Notes: a model not told the origin generated them from the sequence alone. Numbered from the stretch's first letter, positions 17,618 to 26,350 are shown. The stretch: DNA of 64,000 nucleotides from Nitrospirota bacterium (GCA_009773415.1 WSNO01000011.1:62001-126000); one strand, 5' to 3'. Program-made: numbers and translations.

Positions 17618-20125
17618 TCAGCCCGCAGATGCGGGATGGTCATCCTGCTGCCTGATCGACTGCTGGATTTTTTTCGACAGATCCTGCAGGTTGAATGGTT
17701 TCTGGATGAATCCTCTGCATCCCTTGTTCAGAATGTCTGAAGCTTGACCGTTGATGCTGTATCCGCTGGAGAGGATGACCTGCACCCCGGGATCTATCTG
17801 CTTCAGCCTGTCAAAAGTTTCCGAGCCGCTCATTCCCGGCATGATCATGTCGAGAATAACGAGCAGAATGCGGTCTCTGTTCTCAGCGTATAGGGCTATA
17901 GCTTCCTCGCCGCTTCCGGCAATCAGGGGGTCATAGCCGAGTATCGAGAGCATTTCGCGTCCGACCTCGCTGACAATGCCCTGATCATCAACCAGCAGAA
18001 TTGTTCCCACCCCGGCGACAAGACCTTTTGAGACGGGCTCAGCCCTTGCGGGCGTCTTTCTTGATGCGGGCAGGTAGAAGGTAAATGTTGTTCCCTTCCC
18101 GAGCTCGCTGTAGACATTGATGGTTCCGCCGTGGTTTCTGATAATTCCATATGCTGAAGCGAGTCCGAGCCCCGTCCCGACCCCCGTCCCCTTTGTCGTA
18201 AAAAAAGGCTCAAAGACCCGGCTCTGTGTTTCTTCATCCATCCCCGTTCCCGTATCGCTGACAGACACCTTCACATAGGCTCCCTGCTCTATTCCGTGAT
18301 GGCGGCAGTACCGATCGTCAAGGACGACATTCTCAGTCGAAAGGAACAGTGAACCCCCGTGCGGCATTGCCTGCCAGGCATTAACGTACAAGTTCATCAA
18401 AACCTGTTCAATCTGGACGCTGTCGACTTCCGCAGAGTGAAGACCCGCCCCAAGCCGACGGGTGACGGAGATTTCCTTTTTTGTGCGGCTGAACATCTCC
18501 GAAGATGCACTGACCAATTCGTTCAGATCGGTCGGCTTCACTTCGTATTTGCCGCCGCGCGCGAAGCCGAGCAGCCGCTTGGTGAGTTCTGTCGCACTCG
18601 CGATCTGCGTTTCAATATTTTTCAGTCTGCGATAGTGAGGATGATTATTCTGAGTCTCATGGAGAAGCAGTGATGTGTATCCCAGAATGTTCGTCAGCAG
18701 ATTATTGAAGTCGTGCGCGATACCTCCCGCGAGAGTCCCGATAGCCTCCATTTTCTGTGCGCGGAGAAGCTGAGTCTGCAGCTTTTTTTGTTCGGTAACG
18801 TCAACGGCAACCCCGATAACACCTTTCCGCAGCCCCGCAGAATCGGAATAGGGAGCATAGATCGTATCAAAGATGATTTCGTTAATATGATTTATTGAGC
18901 GGACGATTTCCCCGTTTAATGCCACCCTGATGCTGGAAGCGATTGACGGATTGTCCCTGTATATTTCAAGTGCCGACATTCCGACGACCTGCCCGGGTGC
19001 GAGCCCGATTCGGGAGAGAGCCTGGCCTTCGGACAGAAGAAAGATTCCGTCGTCGTCGAGCATGAAAAATACGGCAGGAGCGTTCTCAACCAGAAAGCGG
19101 AACTTGCGCTCACTCTCCTGCAGAGCCGCTTCTGACAATTTGCGTTCGGTAATGTCGACGTGAGTGCCGCTCATGCGCACGGCTCTGCCTCCGGCATCGG
19201 TCTGCACAACTTTTCCGCGGCTGAGGATCCATTTCCAGCCGCCATCTTTTGTCTTCATGCGGAACTCTGCTTGAAATTTGGGGATGCGGGCTTCCATGCA
19301 GTCGATGTTCTTCCGCAGAGCTTCCTCACGGTCATCCGGATGTATGCGCTCAAGCCATGACGATCCCGTCATCGGGAACTCGTCCGTTTTATACCCGAGC
19401 ATCCGGTAATACGCCGGGCTGAAGTATGTGCGGTCGGTGACAGGATTCCAGTCCCACAAGCCGTCGCTGGTGGCGTCCATTACGAGGCGCAGACGCTCCT
19501 CATTTCTTGCAAGCTCGCTCTGCAGATGGTTTCTGTCGCTGATGAGCGAATGTTCTTTCACAAGCTGCGACTGAAGCTGACGGAACAGGATCGCGTTTCT
19601 CAGACACAGCGCAAGATGGCCGCTCAGAGTCTCGAGAAAGTCGTGTTGTTGCCCGAAGTCTCGCGACGACCGTGACGCCAGAACAAGCACTCCTAATATT
19701 TCCGCACGGTCCCGCAAAGGAAGAGTCGCAGCAGAGCGCATGCCCATGTTTCTGCATTCATGCCAGGTGCAGCGCGGATCGTTCAGAATGTCAATCGAAT
19801 AGATCTCCTCGCCTGCTGAGACTGCCAGTCCGCAGAGACATTCGCCAATTCTGTGGCGCGGAATATCGGCATTCCCCTGTTCTCTTCCGGCATGAACAGT
19901 TCCGACGGGAACGAGGTCGCTGCCTTCTGCGAGGAAGACCATTGAAAGATCAGGATTGATAAGATGCAGAACCTCTGCAAGAGCGGCATTGACTATTTCG
20001 TGCGGGTCAAGACTATCGGATGTGGCATGGACAATCTTGTTCAGAGCGGTAAGTTCATCGATTTTTCGCTGCAGATCAACGTCGTCATCTACGGTTGCGT
20101 TACGGCGAGGATTCATGTCGCTCAT
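17618..20125 (-). CDS. Hybrid histidine kinase: GAF-PAS-PAS-HisKA-HATPase-receiver
   Basis: This is a soluble sensor kinase of 835 residues. GAF domain at about 38-180, PAS/PAC at about 210-330 (ends THVDITERK), second PAS at about 338-448 (VDVTEQKK), dimerisation/phosphoacceptor box GGIAHDFNN with His 471, ATPase with GTGVGTGLGL, and a C-terminal receiver (ILLVDDQG, phospho-Asp in VILDMIMPG, conserved Lys in FIQKPF). No membrane helix or DNA-binding domain is present. A receiver fused to a kinase implies phosphorelay or self-regulation. The partner is not adjacent: it is convergent with mutS2 and separate from arsS. AAGGAG lies 7 bases before the ATG. Confidence 0.9.
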   Translation of the reverse strand: MSDMNPRRNATVDDDVDLQRKIDELTALNKIVHATSDSLDPHEIVNAALAEVLHLINPDLSMVFLAEGSDLVPVGTVHAGREQGNADIPRHRIGECLCGLAVSAGEEIYSIDILNDPRCTWHECRNMGMRSAATLPLRDRAEILGVLVLASRSSRDFGQQHDFLETLSGHLALCLRNAILFRQLQSQLVKEHSLISDRNHLQSELARNEERLRLVMDATSDGLWDWNPVTDRTYFSPAYYRMLGYKTDEFPMTGSSWLERIHPDDREEALRKNIDCMEARIPKFQAEFRMKTKDGGWKWILSRGKVVQTDAGGRAVRMSGTHVDITERKLSEAALQESERKFRFLVENAPAVFFMLDDDGIFLLSEGQALSRIGLAPGQVVGMSALEIYRDNPSIASSIRVALNGEIVRSINHINEIIFDTIYAPYSDSAGLRKGVIGVAVDVTEQKKLQTQLLRAQKMEAIGTLAGGIAHDFNNLLTNILGYTSLLLHETQNNHPHYRRLKNIETQIASATELTKRLLGFARGGKYEVKPTDLNELVSASSEMFSRTKKEISVTRRLGAGLHSAEVDSVQIEQVLMNLYVNAWQAMPHGGSLFLSTENVVLDDRYCRHHGIEQGAYVKVSVSDTGTGMDEETQSRVFEPFFTTKGTGVGTGLGLASAYGIIRNHGGTINVYSELGKGTTFTFYLPASRKTPARAEPVSKGLVAGVGTILLVDDQGIVSEVGREMLSILGYDPLIAGSGEEAIALYAENRDRILLVILDMIMPGMSGSETFDRLKQIDPGVQVILSSGYSINGQASDILNKGCRGFIQKPFNLQDLSKKIQQSIRQQDDHPASAG

Positions 20126-20271
20126 GCGATACTCCTTAAAAGGTTCGGCATGGCTGAGAACTCAGATGAGCACACGCTGTCACTCATGCCCATATAGTAT
20201 CATATTGCTGTCATAAGGATAGTCAAAGCCGGCCCGGCAGAGAACAAGCAGGAATGCCGGCAGCGCGCTCC

Positions 20272-21225
20272 CTATCGTTCGATTGCGCCTCCGCAGCTTG
20301 ACCCCTGCCCCGCCGTGCAGCCGAAACAGTGGTCGCCGACCGCGATTGCACGGTTCTTCAGGCAGTCATAATCAAACTCGGCAATGTGGCGCGGGCAGTC
20401 GCCTTCAAGGGGCAGGCAGAGCACCTGGTTGAAATCGCAGTCATAGAGCGTGCCGTCCCATTTTACGCTTATAAGACGGCGGCACATGACGCCTTCCAGC
20501 GTATCGGGATTGAATGCGGCAGCCAGTTTCTGAACATAGCTCGCATAGTTGTTTGAGCTGCGCAGGAAATCTCCGAATCTGCCGATGGGCATATTGGCAA
20601 GCGTCAACAAGCGATCGAACGTAATATCGTACCTTTCCCGCAGCATGCGCTTGTACTCTGCTTCAAGGGAACATTGAGCAGGTGGGAGATACGCTCCTCT
20701 GGGGTTGTAAACAAGATGCAGCGGTCTATCAGAGCCGCCGCTTCCATAGCCGAGATCATTCAGGCGGCGAAGTGCTTCGATGCTTTTTGCAAAGGCGCCG
20801 TCGCCGCGAACGCGGTCAACGTCGGGACCGAGACAGGCAGGGAGCGAAGCGATGATTTCAAGCTGTTCTTGTCTGTAAAAACCCGGCAGCCATTCCATCC
20901 CCGTCTCAAATAAAATGGTCAGGTTGCAGCGGACCATGACATGCTTGCCGAGAGATCGCGCAGAAACGATAAGATGCCGGAACCCAGGGTTAAGTTCCGG
21001 CGCTCCCCCGGTAATGTCAAGAGTTGTTATCGGACTTGCAGCGAGGGCGGAAAGAACATGGTCAACAGTCTCGCTGCTCATCATTTCGGTCCGGTCCGGT
21101 CCGGCGCTGACATGGCAATGCTTGCACGCCATATTGCAGCGATAGCCGACATTGACTTGCAGGATATCAAGCCCTGTCGAGACGATCTCCGCGCCGGTTG
21201 CCGCAAATGAAGGAGCTGATCGCAT
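20272..21225 (-). CDS. arsS: Arsenosugar-biosynthesis type radical SAM protein ArsS
   Basis: ArsS family enzymes are proposed to join the deoxyadenosyl moiety to methylated arsenic, the first step to arsenosugars. The radical SAM cluster motif CNMACKHC starts at residue 29 (CxxxCxxC). Diagnostic later blocks are YNPRGAYLPPAQ, LANMPIGRFGDFL, MCRRLISVKWDGTLYDCDFNQ and a Cys-rich end (HCFGCTAGQGSSCGG), matching the ArsS/DUF3641 C-terminal domain. Length 317 is normal. Its ATG overlaps the stop of the preceding peroxidase-like gene by one base (TGATG). No arsM arsenite methyltransferase is in the window, so the substrate is uncertain. Confidence 0.87.
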   Translation of the reverse strand: MRSAPSFAATGAEIVSTGLDILQVNVGYRCNMACKHCHVSAGPDRTEMMSSETVDHVLSALAASPITTLDITGGAPELNPGFRHLIVSARSLGKHVMVRCNLTILFETGMEWLPGFYRQEQLEIIASLPACLGPDVDRVRGDGAFAKSIEALRRLNDLGYGSGGSDRPLHLVYNPRGAYLPPAQCSLEAEYKRMLRERYDITFDRLLTLANMPIGRFGDFLRSSNNYASYVQKLAAAFNPDTLEGVMCRRLISVKWDGTLYDCDFNQVLCLPLEGDCPRHIAEFDYDCLKNRAIAVGDHCFGCTAGQGSSCGGAIER

Positions 21226-21557
21226 CAGAGGGATATTTTGTCCGCTGCGTTCTTTGCCTGCAGCGCATGGATAAGCGTTGCTCCGCCCCTGATGGCAGAG
21301 GCGACATGGACCGCTTCGGTCATGTGCTCCATGCCCATGCCTTCCTCAAGGCACGACTTCGTATATGCATCAATGCAATATGGGCATTGTACGCTGTGCG
21401 CGACTGCCAGACCGATGAGTACTTTTTCCCGCTTTGTCAGCAGGCCCGGCTCAAGCGCAGCCTGATACCACGCCATGAATTTTTTAAAGAGTTCGGGGCC
21501 GTTCTCTCCCACCTCGGCAAATCGAGCCAGATCCTCTGATTTATAGTAATCGCTCAT
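21225..21557 (-). CDS. Arsenosugar-associated CMD/AhpD-like peroxidase-type protein
   Basis: A 110-residue member of the carboxymuconolactone-decarboxylase fold with the AhpD-type CxxC (VQCPYCIDAYT, about residues 57-67). The subfamily that is paired with ArsS has this opening (YYxxEDLxRFxxxGxxxPEL) and this length. It is cotranscribed ahead of arsS with a one-base overlap. It is likely a thiol peroxidase or disulfide reductase protecting or supporting the radical SAM step; the reaction is not established. Some relatives have selenocysteine in the motif; here both positions are Cys. Confidence 0.8.
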   Translation of the reverse strand: MSDYYKSEDLARFAEVGENGPELFKKFMAWYQAALEPGLLTKREKVLIGLAVAHSVQCPYCIDAYTKSCLEEGMGMEHMTEAVHVASAIRGGATLIHALQAKNAADKISL

Positions 21558-21682
21558 CGTTCCTCCATTGCGGGTTTCCTGTGTTCAATATGTTCATTAT
21601 AGCATCCATCAGGAGTTCCGCAATCGGCCTGGCCGTGGTAAAATAATCAGCAAGGCAGCTAAGCAGATCGAACTCCAAAACC

Positions 21683-22483
21683 ATGCTATCCGAATATGAC
21701 CAACTGGCTCTGCTCCGCTCAGGTGCTTTCTGGGCGGGACTGCTTTTTTTTCTTATGCTCGAGCTTGTGCGGGCCTACCGGCATCCGACCGTATCGAAGG
21801 CGGCGAGGTGGCAGACAAATCTGACCCTGATTCTTGTAAACGGTGTTCTCACAGGCCTCATGTTCGCCTCTGCAACGGCTGCCATCTCCTATGAGGGATC
21901 GCTTCACGACAGCGGTCTGCTGAACACACTTCAGCTTCCTCTCTGGCTTCGCGTCGCAATAACGGTTGTAGTGATGGACTTTGTGATTTATTTCTGGCAC
22001 TACGTCAATCATATCAACCCGTTTCTCTGGCGCTTCCACCGGGTGCATCACAGCGACATGAATATGGATGTTTCCACGGCAAGCCGCTTCCATATCGGAG
22101 AGTTGACCGGTGGAGCTCTTATCAAGCTAAGCATGATCAAGCTGCTTGGAATCGATCTGGTAAGCCTTGCTGTTTTTGAAATTCTGCTGGTCGCCTCTGC
22201 ACAATTCCACCACAGCAGTTTCCGCATTTCGCCGGCATTTGAAAAGGTATTCATTGCCGTCGGTGTTCCGCCTTCAATGCACCGCATTCATCATTCGGTG
22301 GTTATCACAGAGCGGAATTCCAACTACGGAACCATTTTATCGTGCTGGGATCGGCTGTTCGGAACGTTTCGATTCGACGTTCCTCAGGAGCGCATAGTCA
22401 CCGGCATGGGGGCTTACCGGAAGCCGGAAGCGCTCTCCTTCTTCCAGCTGATCCTGATGCCGTTCAGGAAAGCGGTGCGATGA
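21683..22483 (+). CDS. Sterol desaturase / fatty acid hydroxylase superfamily membrane protein
   Basis: A 266-residue integral membrane di-iron enzyme family member. The His clusters are HYVNH (HxxxH), HRVHH (HxxHH) and HRIHH (HxxHH), with a further His-rich stretch, and four or so hydrophobic segments lie before and between. Such proteins hydroxylate or desaturate lipids using O2, which is odd for a genome with strict-anaerobe traits; tolerance to traces of oxygen or another chemistry is possible. It is divergent from the arsS pair and shares a 4-base ATGA overlap with the TIGR04282 transferase, so it belongs to the same neighbourhood. Confidence 0.85.
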   Translation: MLSEYDQLALLRSGAFWAGLLFFLMLELVRAYRHPTVSKAARWQTNLTLILVNGVLTGLMFASATAAISYEGSLHDSGLLNTLQLPLWLRVAITVVVMDFVIYFWHYVNHINPFLWRFHRVHHSDMNMDVSTASRFHIGELTGGALIKLSMIKLLGIDLVSLAVFEILLVASAQFHHSSFRISPAFEKVFIAVGVPPSMHRIHHSVVITERNSNYGTILSCWDRLFGTFRFDVPQERIVTGMGAYRKPEALSFFQLILMPFRKAVR

Positions 22484-23133
22484 CCGGGGCGCTTCAGAAT
22501 GAGAACCGGAACATGCTCGGCGTGTTTCTGAAGTATCCCGCTCCCGGGCAGGTAAAGACCCGCCTTGCAGCGTCAATCGGTTCTGAAAAAGCAGCGGAAT
22601 TTTACCGGGAGCTGACCGAGCTCGTGCTCGAACGGACAATCTCTCCGGAGCAGTATCGGAGGATATTGTTCATTAGTCCGGAAGAACGGATTCTCGATTT
22701 TGTCCGGTGGCTGCCGGACGAGACGTTCCTGCCGCAGCGTGGTGATACCCTCGGCGAGCGGATGGCAGCGGCCGTTAAAATGCTGCTGGCTAGGGGGCCC
22801 CGTGCAGTGCTGATCGGCACGGATATTCCCGATCTGCACGCGCCGCTTGTGGCAGAGGCATTTGCGGCTCTGGAAGATCATGATCTTGTCATCGGCCCCG
22901 CCCGGGACGGCGGGTATTACCTGATCGGCATGAAGCACGACTATCAGCTGCTTTTTGAAGGCATTGCCTGGAGTACGCCAACAGTGTTGACGGAAACAGT
23001 GAGAAAAGCCGGAATGCTCGGACTGTCATGCCGGTTGTTGCCTGAGCTCAGCGACATTGATACAGTCGAAGATTACACGCAGTGGCAAGGCAGAATTCAG
23101 CACTCAGAAATCAGAAGGCAGGAGTCAGAATAA
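22480..23133 (+). CDS. TIGR04282-type glycosyltransferase-like protein (rSAM/selenodomain-associated transferase 1)
   Basis: The start is the ATG at 22480, inside the preceding stop (ATGA). The 217-residue product has the GT-A/CofC-like opening GVFLKYPAPGQVKTRLA, the acidic site LIGTDIPDL, and GPARDGGYYLIG, which together define TIGR04282 (DUF2064). This family occurs with ArsS-like radical SAM proteins and is thought to be a sugar or nucleotidyl transferase. The last 14 residues are encoded by a degenerate 7-base repeat (see separate entry) and probably do not belong to the ancestral protein. Confidence 0.85.
   Translation: MTGALQNENRNMLGVFLKYPAPGQVKTRLAASIGSEKAAEFYRELTELVLERTISPEQYRRILFISPEERILDFVRWLPDETFLPQRGDTLGERMAAAVKMLLARGPRAVLIGTDIPDLHAPLVAEAFAALEDHDLVIGPARDGGYYLIGMKHDYQLLFEGIAWSTPTVLTETVRKAGMLGLSCRLLPELSDIDTVEDYTQWQGRIQHSEIRRQESE
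23091..23132 (+). repeat. Degenerate heptanucleotide tandem repeat, six CAGNNNN units
   Basis: Six consecutive 7-base units all begin with CAG: CAGAATT, CAGCACT, CAGAAAT, CAGAAGG, CAGGAGT, CAGAATA. They cover the last codons of the glycosyltransferase gene and its stop. Short heptameric tandem repeats of this kind are known as dispersed elements in several bacterial genomes; whether other copies exist here cannot be told from this window. Confidence 0.6.
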
Positions 23134-23200
23134 AAGCAGCAGCAAAGAAATTGCTGTCGGAGTTGCTCTCTATAATGTTTCCTTTTGAGCTCTGCCTTTA

Positions 23201-24643
23201 TTATCCGCAGGCCCGTCCACGCAGGTTGAAGAAAAATTTGAGAGCGCTTTTCACCCGATCGGAAAAAATCTTTTCCGCAAAGACATTCCCTGCTATTTTG
23301 CGGTTGATCTCCGCAAGTGTCGGATAGGGATGCACCGCCCCCGCCAATGATGACAGTTTCCCTCCGCCGTTCATGATCCCGATCCATGGAGCGAGAAGCT
23401 CTCCGGCGTGAGGACCGGCTATCTGAATGCCGAGCGGCTTTCCGTTTTTGGCAAGCAGCAGTTTGACCGCGCCGACGGTTGCGCCTTCCGCAAGGGCTCG
23501 ATCGTTTGCAGAAAAAGATTCCTGCCATGCCGTATAGTCAGTACCGGCTTCCCGAGCGCGATGCTCGTTCATTCCTATACTCGCCAGTTCCGGGTCAGTA
23601 TAGGTGCACCACGGCATGAGCTGATAATTGACTTTGCGCGGGAGCTTCAGTATGGCGTTGGTTACTGCAAGGCCTCCCTCGTATCCTGCTGCATGCGTAA
23701 ACTGATATGCGCCGGTGACATCGCCTGCTCCGTAAATATGGGCATGACGTGTTCTGAGGCGGGTGTCCAGCACAAGGCCGCCGTCTTTGATCTCAATTCC
23801 GATCCGTTCCAATCCCATGCCGTCGAGATTCGGCCTTCTGCCGAGAGCAACAAGCAGGGCATCGCCGACAACCCGCTCTGTCGAATCGCCCTTCCGGATG
23901 GTGACAACTGTCTGTCCGTTCTCTTTCCCGACTTTGAGCGCCCGGGCATGCAGGTGAAGCATGACGCCATCGGCTGCAAGGGAGTCCATGACGACGTCTG
24001 CCATATCCTTGTCTTCCCGGGTGAGAATCTGGCCGCCGCGCTGAATAACGCTAACCGTGCTGCCCAGACGCGCAAAGGCCTGAGCCATTTCGATACCGAC
24101 CGGCCCGCCGCCCAGGATGATGAGTGAAGCGGGGAGCGAGTCGAGATAAAAAAGCTCCCTGTTCGTGAGATAGGGAACGTCGGAAAGACCTGCAATCGCC
24201 GGGATTGCGGGAGACGAGCCGGTCGCAATAACCCAGCTCCGGGCGGTGAAGGAGGCACTTCCGAGTCGAACCGTATGTTCATCGACAAACTCCGGGGAAC
24301 CGAACTCTACGCGCACCCCGAGTGAGCAGAATCGCTCGGGGGAATCATGGCGCTGGATAGTGCTGACGACCGATAAAATACGCTCCCTAACGCTGCGGAA
24401 ATCAACCGGCGGCAGTTCGATTCGCGGCAGTCCATAGGCTTCAGCATTCCGCAACAAGTGGCGTGCCCTTGCGATATGAATCAGGGCCTTGCTTGGAACG
24501 CAGCCGTAGTGCAAGCAGTCTCCGCCCATCTTCTCGCGTTCAATCAACAGGGTTTTTGCTCCGAACTTTGCCGCGCCTGAAGCGGCGGTGAGTCCTGCCG
24601 ACCCGGCTCCGAGAATGCCGATATCGAAATCAAACGCTGCCAC
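23201..24643 (-). CDS. MerA-like FAD-dependent pyridine nucleotide-disulfide oxidoreductase
   Basis: A 480-residue flavoprotein: FAD-binding GAGSAGLTAA at residues 12-21, redox-active disulfide GGDCLHYGCVPSK (40-52), NAD(P)-binding LGGGPVGIEMAQ, FAD GAGDVTG, and a dimerisation domain with the catalytic HPYPTLAE (HxxxxxE). It resembles mercuric reductase in the disulfide spacing but lacks both the N-terminal metal-binding domain and the C-terminal Cys pair that MerA needs, so mercury is unlikely to be the substrate. It is cotranscribed with the TVP38 gene upstream (14-base overlap), a common pair in arsenosugar/rSAM neighbourhoods. The real disulfide or quinone substrate is unknown. Confidence 0.85.
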   Translation of the reverse strand: MAAFDFDIGILGAGSAGLTAASGAAKFGAKTLLIEREKMGGDCLHYGCVPSKALIHIARARHLLRNAEAYGLPRIELPPVDFRSVRERILSVVSTIQRHDSPERFCSLGVRVEFGSPEFVDEHTVRLGSASFTARSWVIATGSSPAIPAIAGLSDVPYLTNRELFYLDSLPASLIILGGGPVGIEMAQAFARLGSTVSVIQRGGQILTREDKDMADVVMDSLAADGVMLHLHARALKVGKENGQTVVTIRKGDSTERVVGDALLVALGRRPNLDGMGLERIGIEIKDGGLVLDTRLRTRHAHIYGAGDVTGAYQFTHAAGYEGGLAVTNAILKLPRKVNYQLMPWCTYTDPELASIGMNEHRAREAGTDYTAWQESFSANDRALAEGATVGAVKLLLAKNGKPLGIQIAGPHAGELLAPWIGIMNGGGKLSSLAGAVHPYPTLAEINRKIAGNVFAEKIFSDRVKSALKFFFNLRGRACG

Positions 24644-25343
24644 TGCTGCCTCCTTGCCCCCTCGTATTCTGCCGAAAGGTGAGCATTTTTCTGATAATGA
24701 TCGGGAATATGCTTAATAGTACAAATGAAAGTATGAGCGTTGGCGATGCAATGTCCCTGAGCGATTCAATCATGGCGATTTCGCGTCCGGCATTTACGTA
24801 TACCATTGTGCCAGGCAGCATGCCGATCTGTGAAGCAAGATAAAATGTGCGCAGCGGCATCTTCGTGAGTCCCATGCCGAGGTTGATGGCAGAGAACGGG
24901 AAGAGGGGATTGAGGCGCATTGAAAGGAGATAGAACGCACCTTCGCGTCTGATTCCGTCATTCAGGGTCCCGAGCTTGTCTTCAAATTTTTTCTGCACCC
25001 AGTCACGCAGCAAGTAACGCGAAACAGTGCAGGCCAGAGTGGCGCCGATGGTGCTCGCAAAGGATACCACCACAGTTCCTGAGAGAAAGCCGAAGAGGGC
25101 GCCTCCGGCCAGCGTCATCGGAACAGCGCCGGGAATGGAGAGCGAGACGACGGCGATGTACATGCCCATGTAGACGGTAATCACAAAAAACGGCGCCTCC
25201 GCATACAGAGCGGCAAATCGGGACTGCGAGGCTTTTACATATTCAAGGGTAAGGTAGTGTTCGAGATTGTATGCTTTTACGACCACTACGGCTGCTGCAA
25301 GCAGGATGAGAAGAAAAATCTTCTGCATATGAGATCGATTCAT
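24630..25343 (-). CDS. TVP38/TMEM64 (SNARE-associated/DedA-like) family membrane protein
   Basis: The start ATG at 25343 (MNRSHMQK) has AAAGGAG 7 bases upstream; the longer frame from 25400 lacks a good site. The 237-residue product has about five hydrophobic segments and the family core: GALFGFLSGTVVVSFASTIGAT followed by SRYLLRDWV, then LRLNPLFPFSAINLGMG and GMLPGTMVYVNAG. TVP38 proteins are polytopic, probably lipid- or solute-translocating. It precedes the MerA-like gene and overlaps it. Confidence 0.86.
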   Translation of the reverse strand: MNRSHMQKIFLLILLAAAVVVVKAYNLEHYLTLEYVKASQSRFAALYAEAPFFVITVYMGMYIAVVSLSIPGAVPMTLAGGALFGFLSGTVVVSFASTIGATLACTVSRYLLRDWVQKKFEDKLGTLNDGIRREGAFYLLSMRLNPLFPFSAINLGMGLTKMPLRTFYLASQIGMLPGTMVYVNAGREIAMIESLRDIASPTLILSFVLLSIFPIIIRKMLTFRQNTRGQGGSSGSV

Positions 25344-25502
25344 GCGCAGCTCCTTTTTTCTCCGGACGATCCTCCCGGAGCGATAGCGTTTGTTAAGCAT
25401 ACCTGCCGTCGCTGCCCCGGATCAATCGCATCAGGCATCCGGAATCGATGATTATTTGTCGTAGTAGGCGCTATTGTGTCGGAAACAGCGCGGGAGGACG
25501 GA

Positions 25503-25787
25503 ATGAGCGGAGAGAAAGAACTTTGTATTATCTGCGCGTGGCGCGCGACCTGCCAGAAGCAGTTTTCTTTGAAGGCGGGACAACGCTGCCCTGAGTTTTC
25601 CCGAGATTTTCTGGTTAAAGATAGAGCGATATGGCGGAAGATGCGAAGAAGGATGATCAGGCAAAAGAACAGCGCTAACCCATGCGGTCTTCCACCGCGG
25701 AGAGTACTTTTCCGAACACACCCTCCGGGTCAAACAATCCTGTTATGTCGATCCATGTTATGTCAGACTCCTGCCGGAACCAGGTGA
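25503..25787 (+). CDS. Small Cys-rich protein (CxxCxWRxxC), possibly extended or frameshifted at its end
   Basis: ATG at 25503 with GGAGG 7 bases upstream. The first 40 residues look real: LCIICAWRATC, then a basic stretch and a CPEFSRD block, giving four Cys suited to a metal or Fe-S site. I have a general recollection of similar short proteins in anaerobic Gram-negatives but no function. After about residue 45 the frame turns Arg-rich and runs antisense into the miaA stub to 25787. Two frames over, 25631-25678 encodes a short acidic/basic tail ending in a stop (MAEDAKKDDQAKEQR), so a frameshift may have replaced the original end. Confidence 0.5.
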   Translation: MSGEKELCIICAWRATCQKQFSLKAGQRCPEFSRDFLVKDRAIWRKMRRRMIRQKNSANPCGLPPRRVLFRTHPPGQTILLCRSMLCQTPAGTR

Positions 25788-25980
25788 ACTGGCGTTTTGC
25801 GTAATTACGGGAGCGCTGCTTTATGAAAGAAACCGATTCTTCAAGCCTGCACGTGCCGTCAAAAAAGCTGACAAGTTCCTTGTAGCCGATTGCCTGCATG
25901 GAAGAAAGCGCGGAAGAGCGATGAGCAATGATCAGCATCGATGCCTCGCCAAGCGCCTCGGCGAAGCGGGCTTGGTCCTC
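25675..25980 (-). pseudogene. miaA: C-terminal stub of tRNA dimethylallyltransferase MiaA
   Basis: Only the last third of MiaA is present. MQAIGYKELVSFFDG, then LEESVSFIKQRSRNYAKRQFTWFR, are the conserved MiaA C-terminal blocks (substrate tRNA contact), ending in a plausible natural stop at 25675. The upstream part has no P-loop GPTAxGKT, nor the DSxQ(V/I)Y block; homology starts abruptly near 25915, and upstream the sequence becomes helicase-like in another frame. The gene is therefore broken. A complete miaA elsewhere in the genome is to be expected, because the modification is widespread, but this is not shown. Confidence 0.78.
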
Positions 25981-26350
25981 ACCCTTGGTCATGATACTTG
26001 TATTTCTGGACCTCCCTGATCTTGAGAATTGGACGGTTAAGCTCAAAAAATACCGAGCGGGTTACCACGCCGTTTCTGTTCTTCAGTATGACCATCTCCA
26101 GCTCGACGACGCTTTCAACAACTCGCTCCTCCCTCATCGCAGCGCTTTCGGTTGCCTCATTCCAAATGCCGATAACCAGGTTCGCATCATTCTCTATGTC
26201 GCCAGCCTCACGGAGGTTGTCGAGCCTGACATTGTCTTTGTCGTCCTTGCTTCTGCCGAGCTGTGCGCCCAGGACTATGGCGATAATCAGTCTTTTGGCA
26301 AGTTCCAGCAGGCGCGACGGATTCAGGATGTCCTTGTTTTCAGCGCAAGC
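25979..26350 (-). pseudogene. Fragment of a DnaB-like helicase C-terminal (RecA-fold) domain
   Basis: Read on the minus strand, a stop-terminated frame ending at 25979 gives about 120 residues. They carry AIVLGAQLGR, LREAGDIENDANLVIGIWNE and EMVILKNRNG in that order, which matches motifs H3/H4 and the KNRNG end of DnaB-family replicative helicases (phage- and plasmid-type as well as cellular). The Walker A and B parts and the N-terminal domain are missing, and no start codon with a ribosome site is evident. It abuts the miaA stub on the same strand, so it is a recombination relic rather than a working gene. Confidence 0.65.

Noticed and set aside
23201-24643. Calling the flavoprotein a mercuric reductase
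   Set aside because: The C-terminal Cys pair and metal-binding domain required by MerA are missing, and no other mer gene is present.
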